NCBI GenBank assembly: GCA_905116865.2
Contig: CAJHNH020006902.1
Coordinates: 296,501 to 360,500, forward strand
Source: Candidula unifasciata
Taxonomy: Eukaryota; Mollusca; Gastropoda; Stylommatophora; Geomitridae
Reading direction: 5' to 3'
DNA length: 64,000 nt
The notes below the pieces were generated by a model, which saw only the letters and a program-made list of their open reading frames with translations, did no database searches and had not been told where the DNA came from. A program made the position numbers and the translations under genes. This document shows, one piece after another, positions 29,815-41,359 of the stretch; position 1 is the stretch's first letter, and each line of letters begins with the position of its first letter.

Positions 29815-32455
29815 TTTTTTTAAACCCAGTTCGCTGACTGCCTTCGCTCGAGCAAGACGTTGAACGCCCAAGCCCGCCTCGCCTGATCACGTCGCCCGCT
29901 AACAATCCAATCGTTGCCTGATTCTCGATAGCTAGCTACTGGATAGATTCGCTTGACATTCGGCTGAGTCTGTCTCGACTAAATTATCGAGGTCGTCTGC
30001 GGTTGGGTCATTAGCATCCCGTGTACGCATCTAGCCAAACGACAACTACCAGCAACAAAGATCTACACCAGTGTATCTAAGAATCACCAGAGGAAGGAAC
30101 AACGCCCTAGGTAATTATAATCTACATCATAAACTTTTTTAAACCGAAACCTAGGGCGTGCGTTTAACATCTAAATAAATTCGAGAACTTTTACAATTAC
30201 CGTTGAAAATGGAAACTGTGCCAATAACAACTGAAACACCAGGATCACCAGCACAGAGGGCCGCTCCCCCCGGGAGCCGACCTTTCAGGGGCGCCTGATG
30301 CCGCCTCGGTAGCGACGCAAGGACCTCCTACGAAAGCAGCGGCAGCCTGAGACCAGCACACCAGACATCATGCAGTGCTCACGCTGCAATAGGGCGTGGC
30401 ATACAGCCTCGTCCTGCCGCAGCAGCCTATCGTGCAGATACTGTTCTGGTGCGCACGAATTCAAGGAGTGCCCGTTGGCTAAAATTGACACTAACTTCAA
30501 AAAACCGAACAGCAACCGCAAGTGCTCCAACTGTTCCGGTGCGCACGGCGCGAGATACATGGGCTGCCCGTATCTCCAGCAGTGCAAGAGGACACTAAGA
30601 ACCGCCCACGAAGCAGCTAGACAGAGATACGTGGCACCCAGGTCCTCAGCAGCACCAAAGCAACCAAGTGGGAAGCCAGCACAACGGACATCAGACAGAC
30701 GAACCGACAAGGCGATCACAGCCACAAAAGACCCTGAAATCTCGCTACAAATCTCTGAAATTTTAGCTGAAATCAGAGCTTTCCGCAAAGAAAAGTCTGA
30801 TGCTACCAACACCGACGCTGACAGAACGCAGTTGCTAGACCTGATCTCGCAAATGCGTGACGAAATCAAAGCCTTGAAAGACGACAGACAAGAACAAGTC
30901 TCGCAGCAAACAAAGTGGCTAGCAGAGGCTGCACAAATGCAGAAAAACCTGACAGAAATGACCCTAAAATTGCAAGCAGAAAAAGCTGCAGATGAGACCC
31001 GCCGACAAGAAGAAAGGGAGGAGAGAAGAAAGGAAACCGAAGCACTCAAGGAAGCCCGAGAAAGCACTTATAAAGAAGTCGCCCTCATGATCCAAGCAAA
31101 GGCAGAAGCCGAAGCTGCAGTGCTGGTGGCAAGAACGGAGCGTGCCCTGCTAGAGAAAGAAAGAGAGGCTTCCAGGAAAGCTGTAAAGCAATCAATTATC
31201 AACAAAGCCAACAAAAGCACAGCTACCGAAACGGTAATGACGCAGCACCAAGAACAGATGACAGACCCTACTAGAAACGAAGTACAAAACAACGAAACAC
31301 CCACCAGGCAGCCAGCCACCCCACGCGTAAACCAGAAAGCGGAAGCCGTTGTAACTTGTGATGCCGACCTTCAAGCGATGCTGGAAGATTTCAACGAGCA
31401 GGCGGCTCCGCACAAGCTGGTGTATGTCAGCGAATGTGGCGGTTACGCTATCGAATTTGCAGAGGAAGACGGAACACCCGAACCATTGGGAAGGTACGAG
31501 AGGGTTGACCGACTCTGCAAAGACAGCACTAAACCAGCTCCGGGCGCCAAAGAAAAAGCAGGGGAAACATGGCACACCGAATAGAAGAGGCTACCGCCAA
31601 TTCTAAAGAGCCACAGAGGGAGCCCACCAAACAAGCCACCATCTTTACGGACAGCCCAAAACAAACAACCGCCAACCGGACAGACAGTCGCCGTACAGGA
31701 GCCACACCCACCTGCTCCGCCCCACTGGCAAATAACGACGCAATTACCATAGAGCTAACCAAAAATCTTAACCTAGTTTATTTTCAGGAAAAAGAAGACC
31801 ACGGAAATTACCACAGGCCACCCGACGCTCCGAAGCAGATAGCCGAGGGCATTGCACCTAAGGGGACCAGCACTTGGGAATTCCAGTCACCATCATGCCA
31901 CCCCACCCCACGTGTATTTTAACAAATGCCTTTCACTTTTATTTCAGACCAAGTGACCTCAACCGACCAGGGTGGATCCTACCTCTATCTGTCACTCTTA
32001 TTCTCCCGACCTAACTATCACATCTCAGGCACTCTCGGGCAAACTGATCTCTCATTTGGGGAAAAAAAAAAAAAAAAACGGGCTGATCACAACAGATTGT
32101 GACGGCCCTGGTTGTCCTGAAAAGGAACATTGTATAGAGGCGTTATGACCTGGTGTTTGGCTTTTTCCGGCGGCTTACAGATCGGCAACAAAGCAGCAAC
32201 AGGGCACCAGCACAGCGACCAGTACGAGGCAAGCCAAGCACCAGCAACAGTCAGCTAGTACCCGTCGATATCATCACAAAGAGATCTGGATCACACCAGA
32301 ACCAAAAACCACAAGCGCCTCACCGCAGCAAGGAAGCAAACAACCGTAATATCAGGTGTGACTACACACCACAAATAAAAGGAAACCATATAAGACAGCT
32401 AAGGAACCTTCTTCGATATAGCAGGCCTCCGGGCGGCTGAAAGAGGATCAAATTT
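29815..32455 (+). mobile_element. Non-LTR element body carrying the gag-like ORF1
   Basis: GC-richer sequence begins near 29830 (cgctcgagcaagacgttg) and continues past the ORF to about 32440, with short Gln/Ser/Pro-rich frames (31569-31922, 32153-32440) after it. A poly-A run sits at 32061-32078. Boundaries are approximate; no target-site duplication was found. Confidence 0.5.
30370..31584 (+). CDS. LINE ORF1 (gag-like) with three zinc knuckles and a coiled coil
   Basis: The ORF has 404 codons from ATG 30370. Near the N-terminus are three Cys/His knuckles: CSRCNRAWHTASSC, CRYCSGAHEFKEC and CSNCSGAHGARYMGC, the CCHC arrangement of non-LTR retrotransposon ORF1 proteins of the I/Jockey type. 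Residues of about 115-300 are Glu/Lys/Ala-rich and predicted to be a long coiled coil, which would drive multimerisation. An in-frame stop lies about 20 codons upstream, so the RNA-binding domain usually found before the knuckles is missing. No endonuclease or reverse transcriptase follows. GC content and codon use differ from the AT-rich surroundings, which marks the segment as an insertion. Confidence 0.75.
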   Translation: MQCSRCNRAWHTASSCRSSLSCRYCSGAHEFKECPLAKIDTNFKKPNSNRKCSNCSGAHGARYMGCPYLQQCKRTLRTAHEAARQRYVAPRSSAAPKQPSGKPAQRTSDRRTDKAITATKDPEISLQISEILAEIRAFRKEKSDATNTDADRTQLLDLISQMRDEIKALKDDRQEQVSQQTKWLAEAAQMQKNLTEMTLKLQAEKAADETRRQEEREERRKETEALKEARESTYKEVALMIQAKAEAEAAVLVARTERALLEKEREASRKAVKQSIINKANKSTATETVMTQHQEQMTDPTRNEVQNNETPTRQPATPRVNQKAEAVVTCDADLQAMLEDFNEQAAPHKLVYVSECGGYAIEFAEEDGTPEPLGRYERVDRLCKDSTKPAPGAKEKAGETWHTE

Positions 32456-32999
32456 GAAATTTTTGTTGGACGAATTGGAATTGGAATTTTTTAAAATAGT
32501 AAATAGAGAAATGACAAGACAATGGATATGATATGATCATAAGACTAGTAATTGTAAAATCAAACGATGGCTGTTACTGTTAATATTAACAAATGAGATG
32601 TTTACACATACTTACCATGATAGTGTTTCTTAAATTTAAAGTGTGATTCTGGCAGAAGATAAGATACTTATACTACTTAACTACCGAGTTCTTGGTTTAA
32701 AAAAAAAAGTGGTGCGATGATTTTGACTTTGTAACTTACAACTACAACTACTACTACCGGAGGGTCGAAGTCCACAAGAACGAGCGACCAAGAAAATAAA
32801 ATAACGGCTTTTATAACATAACTTTCGGTTATTTATAGAAGATTACAGTTGTTGAATTTCATTTATAAGCTGTGCCGAATTCTGTATTTTCATATTTAGA
32901 GTTATTTCGGCCCACAAGAGACATATTCCATGTATAAGCTCGCCATGACACCTTCGTCATTGTTTACCTGGTATAATTAAAACCTTGATCGTAAAAAAT
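32456..32999. other. Stretch without a gene
   Basis: AT-rich sequence after the gag-like element; possibly its 3' region (ctacaactactactaccgga). Nothing else is recognised. Confidence 0.4.
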
Positions 33000-33225
33000 G
33001 GTGGAAGAAACTATGAAACACAGGCAATTACACAAGATCATCACCAATCAGGACGTAGAGCACGGGGTAGACCAAGAACAAGATGGAAGGATAACATAAG
33101 AGAAACTCTACAACAGCACGATGTGCCTATGGTCGAGGCAGCCAGAAGAGCTAGAAACAGAACCTTATATCTCCCTCGACACCCACAGCGGTAAAAGAGA
33201 AGTGAAGAAGAAGAAGAAGAAGAAT
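33000..33225 (+). mobile_element. LINE 3' end with (GAA)n tail
   Basis: The frame reads SGRRARGRPRTRWKDNIRET, LQQHDVPMVEAARRARNRTL and YLPRHPQR. It ends in gaagaagaagaagaagaa. Confidence 0.82.
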
Positions 33226-33549
33226 CACCAATCAAGGTGACGTCTCAACAATAAAGGTTTCTTGCATTTATCTCTATCACGCGCTATCTCTTGTCATGGT
33301 TGTATACTCTCTCAGACTGCTATTCGTCCGTCCTTATTGTCCTCCCACTTGTATCGTTGTCTACTTCTTGTCCGCGACCTTTCCCTCTTGTATGGTTTTT
33401 AAAAGCGTATTGTCTTTGAATGGGTCAAAATATTTCAATTGTCTCTCAGTTTTTATTTCTTTCAGTAATTCTCTTTTCATTCGCAGTCTTCACAGAACAC
33501 CCATATTTGATTGCTTTTGTTTCCATGAAATAACACCTAATCTTTTAAT

Positions 33550-33728
33550 TAAGATCGGCACAGCAAAAAACCAGACACCAGACACGCCAGAAGACTTGTT
33601 AATCAACATAGAACTGGTACTATTAGCCATCGGACGTTGGGGTTCATACTGAGGGGAGGATCTGAGCACCTATGGACATGTCCGGAGTGCAATGAGGATA
33701 ACCCAACTAACTAACTAACTAACTAACT
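33550..33728 (+). mobile_element. Short LINE 3' end inserted in the host LINE
   Basis: aacacctaatcttttaat occurs at 33532-33549 and 33729-33746 (18 bp). The insert encodes LVNQHRTGTISHRTLGFILR and GGSEHLWTCPECNED, and ends in an (AACT)n tail. Confidence 0.82.
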
Positions 33729-33827
33729 AACACCTAATCTTTTAATCAACAACATTTCGAGAGACTTACTTGGATTTTCCCAGTTGCCTGTTCATTGTCT
33801 AAGTTTCTGCACCACACAGCAAGGCTG

Positions 33828-34525
33828 AATTGTCTGGATTTTTTCACCGGGTCACGCCGGTGTGTTGTGAAATGAACAGTGGGACAGACTGGCTGGCTCT
33901 GCACAACTTGGTGGCATACTGACACATTCTTCTTCTTCTGCGTTCGACATCAGTCATGCTAAACATTGAGTCCCGTCTGGGTCACAAATAGGATTGTGCG
34001 TTTAAGGTCGCCACCGGCCCCCCATAGCTTCTCTCGCAATGTGGATCCCCTGGGCCAGATCCACAGTCTTTGCTGGGAGAGGTAAGGGCAGTACTGTAGT
34101 ATGTGCTCTGGGGTCTGTCTTTCTGCTCCACAATCACAGGCAGCAGATTATTTTATGCCTATCCTGTACAGGTGTGCTCGAAGATCACAGTGTCCAGTCC
34201 GAAATGTCTAAAAATTGATGTTTGTTCTTTCCTGTTGACACATGATAAAGAAGACGTGGTTAGGGCCCTGTGGGAGAGCGTGTACAGTGCGGAGGAGCAG
34301 ATGAATCACCACAGTCTGGTGAGATTGATGCAGCGGGGAGTGACGAGAGGTTCTGGCAGATGCTCGAGGCTCAGAGGAAAGGCAAGACTGACGTTTAATC
34401 AGAATGCTACTGGCACCATTAGTATCAGAACTCTTCGCTGGCTGCTGAAGATGGGGACGGAGCGCTTATGCCCCGAGTTCTGTGATATCGTTTCTTGAAT
34501 CAAATCAGAGCAAAAAAAAAAAAAT
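33828..34525 (+). mobile_element. RNase H-containing LINE fragment with poly-A, itself interrupted
   Basis: The 12-bp duplication acagcaaggctg lies at 33816-33827 and 34526-34537. After removing the inner insert the frame reads through to DVVRALWESVYSAEEQMNHH and GTISIRTLRWLLKMGTERLC, as in the copy at 15425-15860. A run of 13 A lies near its end. Confidence 0.8.
33928..34235 (-). mobile_element. Innermost LINE piece of the nest
   Basis: TGACACAT is repeated at 33920-33927 and 34236-34243. The piece begins ttcttcttctg (a GAA tail on the minus strand) and contains gggtcacaaataggattgtg. Removing it restores the outer coding frame. Confidence 0.7.
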
Positions 34526-34590
34526 ACAGCAAGGCTGGGTCTACATAATATTTGACGATTCTCATTTTTAATATGTTGTTTATCCTTCTA

Positions 34591-35215
34591 GATCAGCGTT
34601 TCTCAACTTGTCTGTTCCATGGCCCACTACCCATCTTTAGCAGCCAAAGCGGAAATTCAATTCTGGTGGTTTCCTTACTTTTTCTTAGCTGCTTCTCTTC
34701 TACATTGTGATATAGAGGTTAACCAGAGAGATCGCCAGACTTCTGGGTTTGTTCCATTCGTGACTTCTGTCAGTCAGAAACTGTCGGATGTTGTCTTTCC
34801 CAGCAAACCATGGGTCCTGGTGGTCTGGTTCCATCGTTCTTGGTCTCGCATGTCTCCTGTGGTGGCCGATTTTGTCCCATTCTGCATATCTGTCCAAACC
34901 ATCATAACTGTGACTGATCAACTCAAGTTTGTAAGGCCTAGGTTCCAATACCATGACGTATTGTCTGAATGCGAACTTTGTCACTTTGGCCCGTCTGACT
35001 CAGAACCCTTTTTCTGAGGCATGAAGCTGGCTTCTGTGAGCTGTTCAGTTCTGATGGTACCAGTAACAATTTTGTGATATGTCTGTCTTGCCTTTCCTTT
35101 AGCCTTGTCAACCATATCTCCTAGTCATTCCATGCTGCACCATTCTCGTTACAGTTTCTTTGAAAAATGATGCGAATACTATCAACAGATATAAGTTGTA
35201 ATGAAAATGTCTTTA
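34591..35215. other. Unidentified repeat-like sequence
   Basis: It starts CAGCGTTTCTCAACTTGT (34595), which resembles an hAT MITE end, but no matching second end was found. The part at 35035-35160 shares words with 49030-49150 (RNase H LINE family). Confidence 0.4.
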
Positions 35216-35219
35216 CTAA

Positions 35220-35360
35220 ATGTAAAGATCATTTCTACGCCTTTATGACCCATGACTTTACCTGATATGTATTTAATGCTGGGTCGACCTGGGAGTCAAG
35301 GTCATTTTTGACAAATAACCAGTTCTGTTGGATTTGAACCCACGCTACACTAGGGCGGTC
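35220..35360 (-). mobile_element. SINE family 2 copy (partial)
   Basis: ctgggtcgacctgggagtca, aggtcatttttgaca and ggatttgaacccacgct (B box on minus) are all present. Confidence 0.7.
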
Positions 35361-36417
35361 CCAGTTAACTCACAAAGAGAACTTTTCCGCATTAGAAAAA
35401 ACTCTTCTTTGGTCATATGGTGACAACGGAAAATGAGAGGGGAAAAAAACCAGGGAAGACCAAGAGAGAAGATGCCCCCCCCCCCCCCCCCCCAGTTGTG
35501 GGATGCCCATGTCGAAGTGGTTAAGCCATTTGCATCGCTTTCTGAAGGTCGTTGACTCATTTAATGAAATGTGTGGTTTTGCTTCATCAATGAAATTTTT
35601 ACAGAAATGCTTGGGGGTCGTCACCTGAGTTCGTCTTGTGTGAGACAATCTCTGTTAGCTGTCAACAATTCTGAGGTGAAACACAGAGCCATACGGGGTA
35701 AAATCCAGCGTACTGAAGCATTGTCATAGCAATGTCAGGTAGTGCCCAGTGGGGACAATTTCCTGTCAACTCCCAAGCCCGCACACAAGCTCACACACTT
35801 GTTTTTAGGTTGAACAATTCTTTTTGCCATTTTGTCACCACACCCCCCCCCCTTTTTTTTTCCCCCGCTCAGCAGTGATGACTCCTGTGGACGGCCGCAC
35901 CTCCGCACGCCCTTTCTACGCCACCTCAATAAAGTCCAGGCCAGCTGCCATCTAAAGCACTCCATTAAATCAGTTTTTATAAGGAGTAGAAAATTATATG
36001 GAAGAGAAACAGTTGGTAAGAAACAACAATTAGTTTATGTTAGCTTTACAAAATCGATTACAATAAACAAACAAAGGACGTTGCGGCGATTAGCCTTCAT
36101 CAGCACATAAAGGACAACACAGTACACAAATAGGCTCTAACTATGAAGTGACTACATAGGACTCTAATGTACAGAATAAATGATACTCATCTAGTGTCCC
36201 TGGCGAAAAAACTTCGTTCAATGAAACGACGGTCAGCCTATATACCTCCAACGCGCAGGTAGGGGCAAAAAAGGGACGGGTTGGACGCTAACAGCGTACA
36301 CTGAGTGTCTAAGGAGGGAGGGGTTGGCCTATAGGGCGTAACCGGGGTTGGGTTGTGGGGATGACCTTAGTCCATCCGCATGGAATAAAAGTAGTGCCTG
36401 TGCTTGCAAACAAATAT
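35361..36417. other. Unassigned sequence with a Penelope-like motif
   Basis: A poly-C tract lies at 35475, then unrecognised sequence. On the minus strand at 36066-36106 the words GCTGATGAAGGCTAATCGCC and GCAACG sit together; see findings. Confidence 0.35.
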
Positions 36418-36916
<499 letters not shown>

Positions 36917-37029
36917 GCTTCTCTCTTACTGTCAGCTATCAAATAGAGACAGTAAGGATGCTTGTTATACAAAAGTAATCAGTCGAGCCCGAGAGTAAGA
37001 CTGGTAACAACCAGAGTGTAAGGGAGGAT

Positions 37030-37245
37030 GAAGGGATAGATGGGAAAACAGCATGTGTGGATGATGGTGTGGATAGGCGAGTGTGTCCTGGATAGATGGG
37101 TGGGTAGATGAAAGGATGGATGACTGTATTAGTGGATGAATGGAATGGTAGATGGATGGATGGGTGGGTAGATGAATGGATGGAATTATGGATGACTGTA
37201 TTAGTGGATGAATGGAATCGTAGATGGATGGATGGATCGACCAAA
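37030..37245. repeat. Degenerate GATGGATG repeat
   Basis: Irregular ggatgatggatgg words with a 70-80 bp larger period (actgtattagtggatgaatggaat occurs twice). The flanks at 36917-36965 and 37283-37330 repeat each other (gcttctctcttactgtc, ctatcaaatagagacagtaa). Confidence 0.8.
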
Positions 37246-37330
37246 TATGAGATGAGGTAAAAACAAGAGTCTAGTAACACAGTGCTTCTCTCTTACTGTC
37301 CGCTATCAAATAGAGACAGTAAGGGTGATT

Positions 37331-38277
37331 TTTATACAAAGTATTGGTCGAGCCCAAGTGCAAGGCTCGTAACAGCCAGAATGGAAGGAAGCGGTGAAAA
37401 ATAGCATTGAGTGGATGGTGAGATAAATGGTGTGGGTAGATGAATGGGCGGGACTCAGTAACTGGAGGAGAAAAGAGGGGAACGCAGATAATGATGATGA
37501 TGTCGAATGTGGTTCTTCTGTGACGGCGGGCAGATTGTCGAGGCTTCCTGTTTTGGTGACGTCTGGTAGAGAAGCCCGTTAGGCTAGAAGCTTGCTTTCG
37601 TTGCTTCTCTGGATAGTACGCTATATTTATCTGTACTCAGGGGACGAAGTGAGTAGCTCTGTGCGTATCGGTAATCTGCCAGAATTGTTGTCCTAAATGA
37701 AATAATTGTATTGAAATATTATTTAAAATTCTTAAGAATAGGAGTAAACATGGGTTCACTTAGCTCCATGGGCTCAGATGAGTTCAGTTTGAGTTATGAT
37801 TTGTTTTTGTTTTTAGTAAAATCGCAGTAAAGTAAAAGCAGTACCCCGCGGTTAACGGTTAATGAAAGTAGCAGTTTACAAGTGTATAAAGCCCGAATGT
37901 GGAACTGCTTAAAGATTTAAGTGTAGTATGTGTAACAGAACCCATCATACATTTAAAGATTTTTTTTTTTAAAATCATGAAATGCGCTGCAAATCGAATT
38001 GGCTCGGATAGTGAGATATTTGAGTTGTACTCGTGCAACAACTGAAAAGTAGACACAACACATACATCTACTCCGAGAGACTATGACCATATGTTAAAAG
38101 TCTTCTTCTTTTTTAAAACTCCTTTTTCATAACTTATATTAAGAGGACAGCAACCTTGATTAAAGCTACAGACTGCAGTCTAAAAATCCTGGCATTGCGT
38201 GTTTTATTATGAGATTGAGGTTGGAACAAGCCATACAGCTTCTCTGTTAGCAACATACAGTTTTCATTTTTGGAGTA
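37331..38277. other. Stretch with no recognised feature
   Basis: No gene or repeat family is recognised, apart from poly-T runs and an atgatgatgat word at 37489. Confidence 0.4.
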
Positions 38278-38405
38278 TGTGCTCAGAATTTTCAGGGGCC
38301 AAGTTGTAGGAATACATCTCCATGTTTTTTCCATTAAAAATATGAACATATGTCGGCAAAGTCTGTTGAGCCATTTCCCAGATCTGAATATCTTCTTCTT
38401 CTTCA
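38278..38405 (-). CDS. Possible terminal exon, unidentified
   Basis: On the minus strand a frame reads IQIWEMAQQTLPTYVHIFNG, then KNMEMYSYNLAPENSEHILQ, K and stop, and an AATAAA follows about 60 bp downstream. Immediately upstream is the GAA-rich tail of a SINE, so a splice acceptor cannot be fixed. I do not recognise the protein; it may be a lone exon, a pseudogene or chance. Confidence 0.25.
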
Positions 38406-38690
38406 TCGCATTCACCGTCTGGCTCTAAACTCCAGCAGAAAGTTCTGGTTGTTTGTCCACCTCTAGACTTTAGTTTTCCAGAACCTGAGTGTTGCGCGCA
38501 CATCTGTTTTACAAAAATTACTTATTTGTATGCAGGTTGTTGGTTCCTTGCTTCTCAGGCAGATGCACTCTGATTTCAGAGGAAGCTCCCAGTTAGTCAG
38601 CTCTTACGACATGCTTATTCGGGAGGCAGTGGGTCTTCTTGTTTCCCCCAAAATGGAGCCCCGAAACCCACACTGGGTGATATAAATATA
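38406..38690 (-). mobile_element. SINE family 1 copy with (GAA)n tail
   Basis: gcattcaccgtctggctcta, cagcagaaagttctggttgt and caggcagatgcactctgatt are family words. The minus-strand 3' end is gatgaagaagaagaa. Confidence 0.8.
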
Positions 38691-38879
38691 ATATACAATG
38701 TCTCTCTCTCTCTAGAGTTTTTGTAACACCAGATATTATCTTTATTAATCATCATTACATATTATTATCTCTGTTGTCAGTTTGCAGTAAAATCATTACA
38801 TTTGGTTTTAACCAATTGTGATAAATTAATTAAAGATAATGTAAAAGTTGCATTATCATAGTGAACCTGTTGAAACTAA

Positions 38880-39240
38880 TTCTTCTTCTTCTCATCTTTG
38901 CTGTGTGAAATTGGTAGCCAAATCTTCACAGATGTTTCATGATATCAAGCTCACAGCTTATTCTCTCTTGCTCTGCCTCTTGTCCCTTCTAACTTTCCCA
39001 TTGTTTTCCTCTTTTTATGGTGTGATAAAAGAATTTAGATTGCCTTTTCTGATATAGGTAATCAGTTCTCTTTATGGCTTAATTTGTTACAACAGTTCAT
39101 CACAACATCTTAAAAAGATATCCATGAATGTCCATGACATTCTTATCATTTGTTTATGAAATAACAGTCTTCTCAGCTTCCACATAATTTTTCACTTTTC
39201 AGATGACTGTCTCTGATTTATATACATACATTGAGTTCTC
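38880..39240 (-). mobile_element. LINE C-terminal fragment (diverged)
   Basis: It has the layout of 43770-44160: a tail ttcttcttctcatctttg, the word gataaaagaatttagattgc, and ttctcagcttccacataatt. Confidence 0.55.
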
Positions 39241-39259
39241 TGTGAAAAAAAAAAAAAGT

Positions 39260-39435
39260 AAAGATCCCTTTTCACGCCTTTCGGCGCATCATGCATATGG
39301 GCAGAGTGTCCCATATTTTTACAGACCATCAGCACGCTGTGGGTAATGTGGTCAGCATTACGCCGGCTGTCTTTACTTTCCCAGGACAGCCCATCCTGGT
39401 ACCCATTTTAGGCTGGGTCGACCTGCGACGTGGCT
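39260..39435 (-). mobile_element. SINE family 2 copy
   Basis: gtaaagatcccttttcacgc, tttttacagaccatcagcac and ggctgggtcgacctgcgac are all present. Confidence 0.75.
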
Positions 39436-39464
39436 GTTATTAACTTTCTCACCTCTCTCCATGA

Positions 39465-40110
39465 GTTCCGGGGCTCCATTGCCAAGAACATAGATTACAC
39501 TCACTGCCCCCAACGAGCATGCCATAGGAAGCAACTAATTAGGGGTATTTTCCTTCAAGTCAGAGTGCATCTGCCTGAGATGCAAGGAACTAATAGACTA
39601 TACAAATAAGTTCGATCTGTAAAAAGGATATGCATGTAGAACTCTGTGAGTCCTGGACAATCTGTAGGCAGACGAAACAATTTATAGAGGCCTCTGAGAT
39701 GTGGTTTTACAGAATAATGCTTAGAATACCTTGGACAGCCAAAAAGAGCAACCAGGAGGTTTTGAAAGAGGCGGGAGCCCGAAGACAACTTATCACAGAT
39801 ATCAGAAGGAGACAGTATTCATTTTTCGGCCGTGTTATGAGAATAGGGAAAATCGAACATGTTGTGACAACTGGAAAGATCTGTTTAAGGAGAGATAGAG
39901 GAAGACAACGAGAGAAGATGCTTGAAAGTTTTGTTGTATGGCATAAAGGTGTGTCGGCACAAGAACTGATACATGCTGCAGGAGATCGCAGATTGTGGAG
40001 AGGCATGATCGCCCACGCCAGTCGGCAAGGCACCTGATGATAATGATGATGTAGAACTCAGGTTCTGAATCACCTAAAGTTCAGGAGTGAACGAATAACC
40101 AGAAATTTCT
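39465..40110 (+). mobile_element. SINE (family 1) split by a LINE insertion
   Basis: The left part holds the shared segments gagttccgggg, gtcagagtgcatctgcctga and gatctgtaaaaaggata. The right part resumes with aactcaggttctg and the agtgaacgaataaccagaa end. Confidence 0.75.
39645..40048 (+). mobile_element. 5'-truncated LINE inserted in the SINE, 11-bp duplication
   Basis: ATGTAGAACTC is present at 39634-39644 and again at 40049-40059. The insert is 404 bp, with an open frame CESWTICRQTKQFIEASEMW, MLRIPWTAKKSNQEV and KGVSAQELIHAAGDRRLW. It ends in a tgatgataatgatg tail, which suggests a recent insertion by target-primed reverse transcription. Confidence 0.88.
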
Positions 40111-40685
40111 TGCTTTTATGTAGTCTTTAAAGCATAAATATAAATCTCTATTCATTTCAGAATTATTTTTTCTGTTAATATACTCAAGATAAAGTTGGCA
40201 TTTGTGCTCTTAATTTGGGAAGAAAAAAACTTCATTTCCAGTTTCTGGCTTCATTTTTTTTTTTTTTTTTTCTTATAATTTTTCAGCATTTTTGTCACCT
40301 GACTCATTAAAAGCTAATTGTATAATGTTCTCCACAATCCATTTGCACAATTAAAAAAAAATAAATAAACATTTGGGTGCTGGTAATAAAATACATTTTA
40401 AAAAGGTCTTCGCGAATTTGTCCAGTGGTGTAGTTGTCATTCAGCAGTTTTTACACTTCTATACCTAACTCATCAATGGAGAACTAATTAATATTCACAT
40501 ATTACAATATTTGTTTTTCAAGTCCTAAATAAACAATAATTTATTATTTGTAGAACATGTTTGAATGTATTATATAGTTTTTTTTTAAATATACATTTTC
40601 TTCACTAAATTGTATCCCGTCCTTCTAACACAGGACTACTGCAAGCTTTAACAGACAGGAGTTGTTATTATGTATGCCCTAATTT
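40111..40685. other. AT-rich stretch, nothing recognised
   Basis: Runs of A and T only; no coding or repeat signature was seen. Confidence 0.4.
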
Positions 40686-40689
40686 TGTA

Positions 40690-40872
40690 CTGGAACCCAC
40701 AGGGGCTCATAAGAATAAAGGAAGGCCAAAAAACACATGGAAAAGGGAGCTGAAGAAAAAAGTTAGATGGGGAAAGCTGCTTGCGATAGCAAAAGATAGA
40801 ATGACTTGGCGTGAGTTGGTTGAGAGCTTATGCTCCATTGGGGGCTAGAAAGGTCGAAGAAGAAGAAAAAAA
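40690..40872 (+). mobile_element. LINE 3' end
   Basis: The frame reads LEPTGAHKNKGRPKNTWKRE, LKKKVRWGKLLAIAKDRMTW and RELVESLCSI, followed by cgaagaagaagaaa. The KGRPKNTWKRE block is typical of LINE C-termini. Confidence 0.8.
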
Positions 40873-41355
40873 TTATAACTATGTTAACGGTTAAATATGG
40901 TATGTAGGATTTTTGGCTAGAATACAGTATGAAATTTTTGGGTTGTTTATTAATAGTTTTACCGCAAATGACGTCACACGACATTCCAAGCTGGTAAGAC
41001 TGGATTTCCTGGCTTTCTGATGCTTTTAATGACCCCAAAACATCTAGAACTGGCCATAACCACAACCCACCTATGTCTCACGAGAGAGTGCAGCCGAGAT
41101 CCTACGACTGCATGCAGCCTAGGTCCCACGACTGCATGCAGCCTATCTACCACCCCCTGACATATTAGACTGTCCCGTGACCTCTGGATTTCCCCTGTTT
41201 GGGGTAGGATATTATTAAAGCACCAATTTTTGTAGTCTCAGAGTGATCAAAACTTGCGGTAGCAGCCCAGAGGTGCACATAATCAGACCATTTCAGACGA
41301 AAAGGTTTAATTATGTGAATGAGTTGCACATTTTTTGGTGTAGTAAGTTGATAAG
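40873..41355. other. Region upstream of STK40 coding start
   Basis: It contains a 32-bp direct repeat at 41090-41145 (cgactgcatgcagcc twice). No promoter element is clear. Confidence 0.4.
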
Positions 41356-41359
41356 TAAA

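Larger units (their letters stand above)
33280..34590 (-). mobile_element. Host LINE copy of a nested cluster
   Basis: The order of segments follows another copy at 9120-9545: the tail region (gtatactctctcagactgct, gacctttccctc), then cagttgcctgttcattgtc, and finally tttgacgattctcatttttaat. It is broken open by the insertions at 33550-33728 and 33828-34525. Confidence 0.7.

Noticed and set aside
30285..31067. 260-codon minus-strand ORF
   Set aside because: It is the antisense shadow of the gag-like ORF1.
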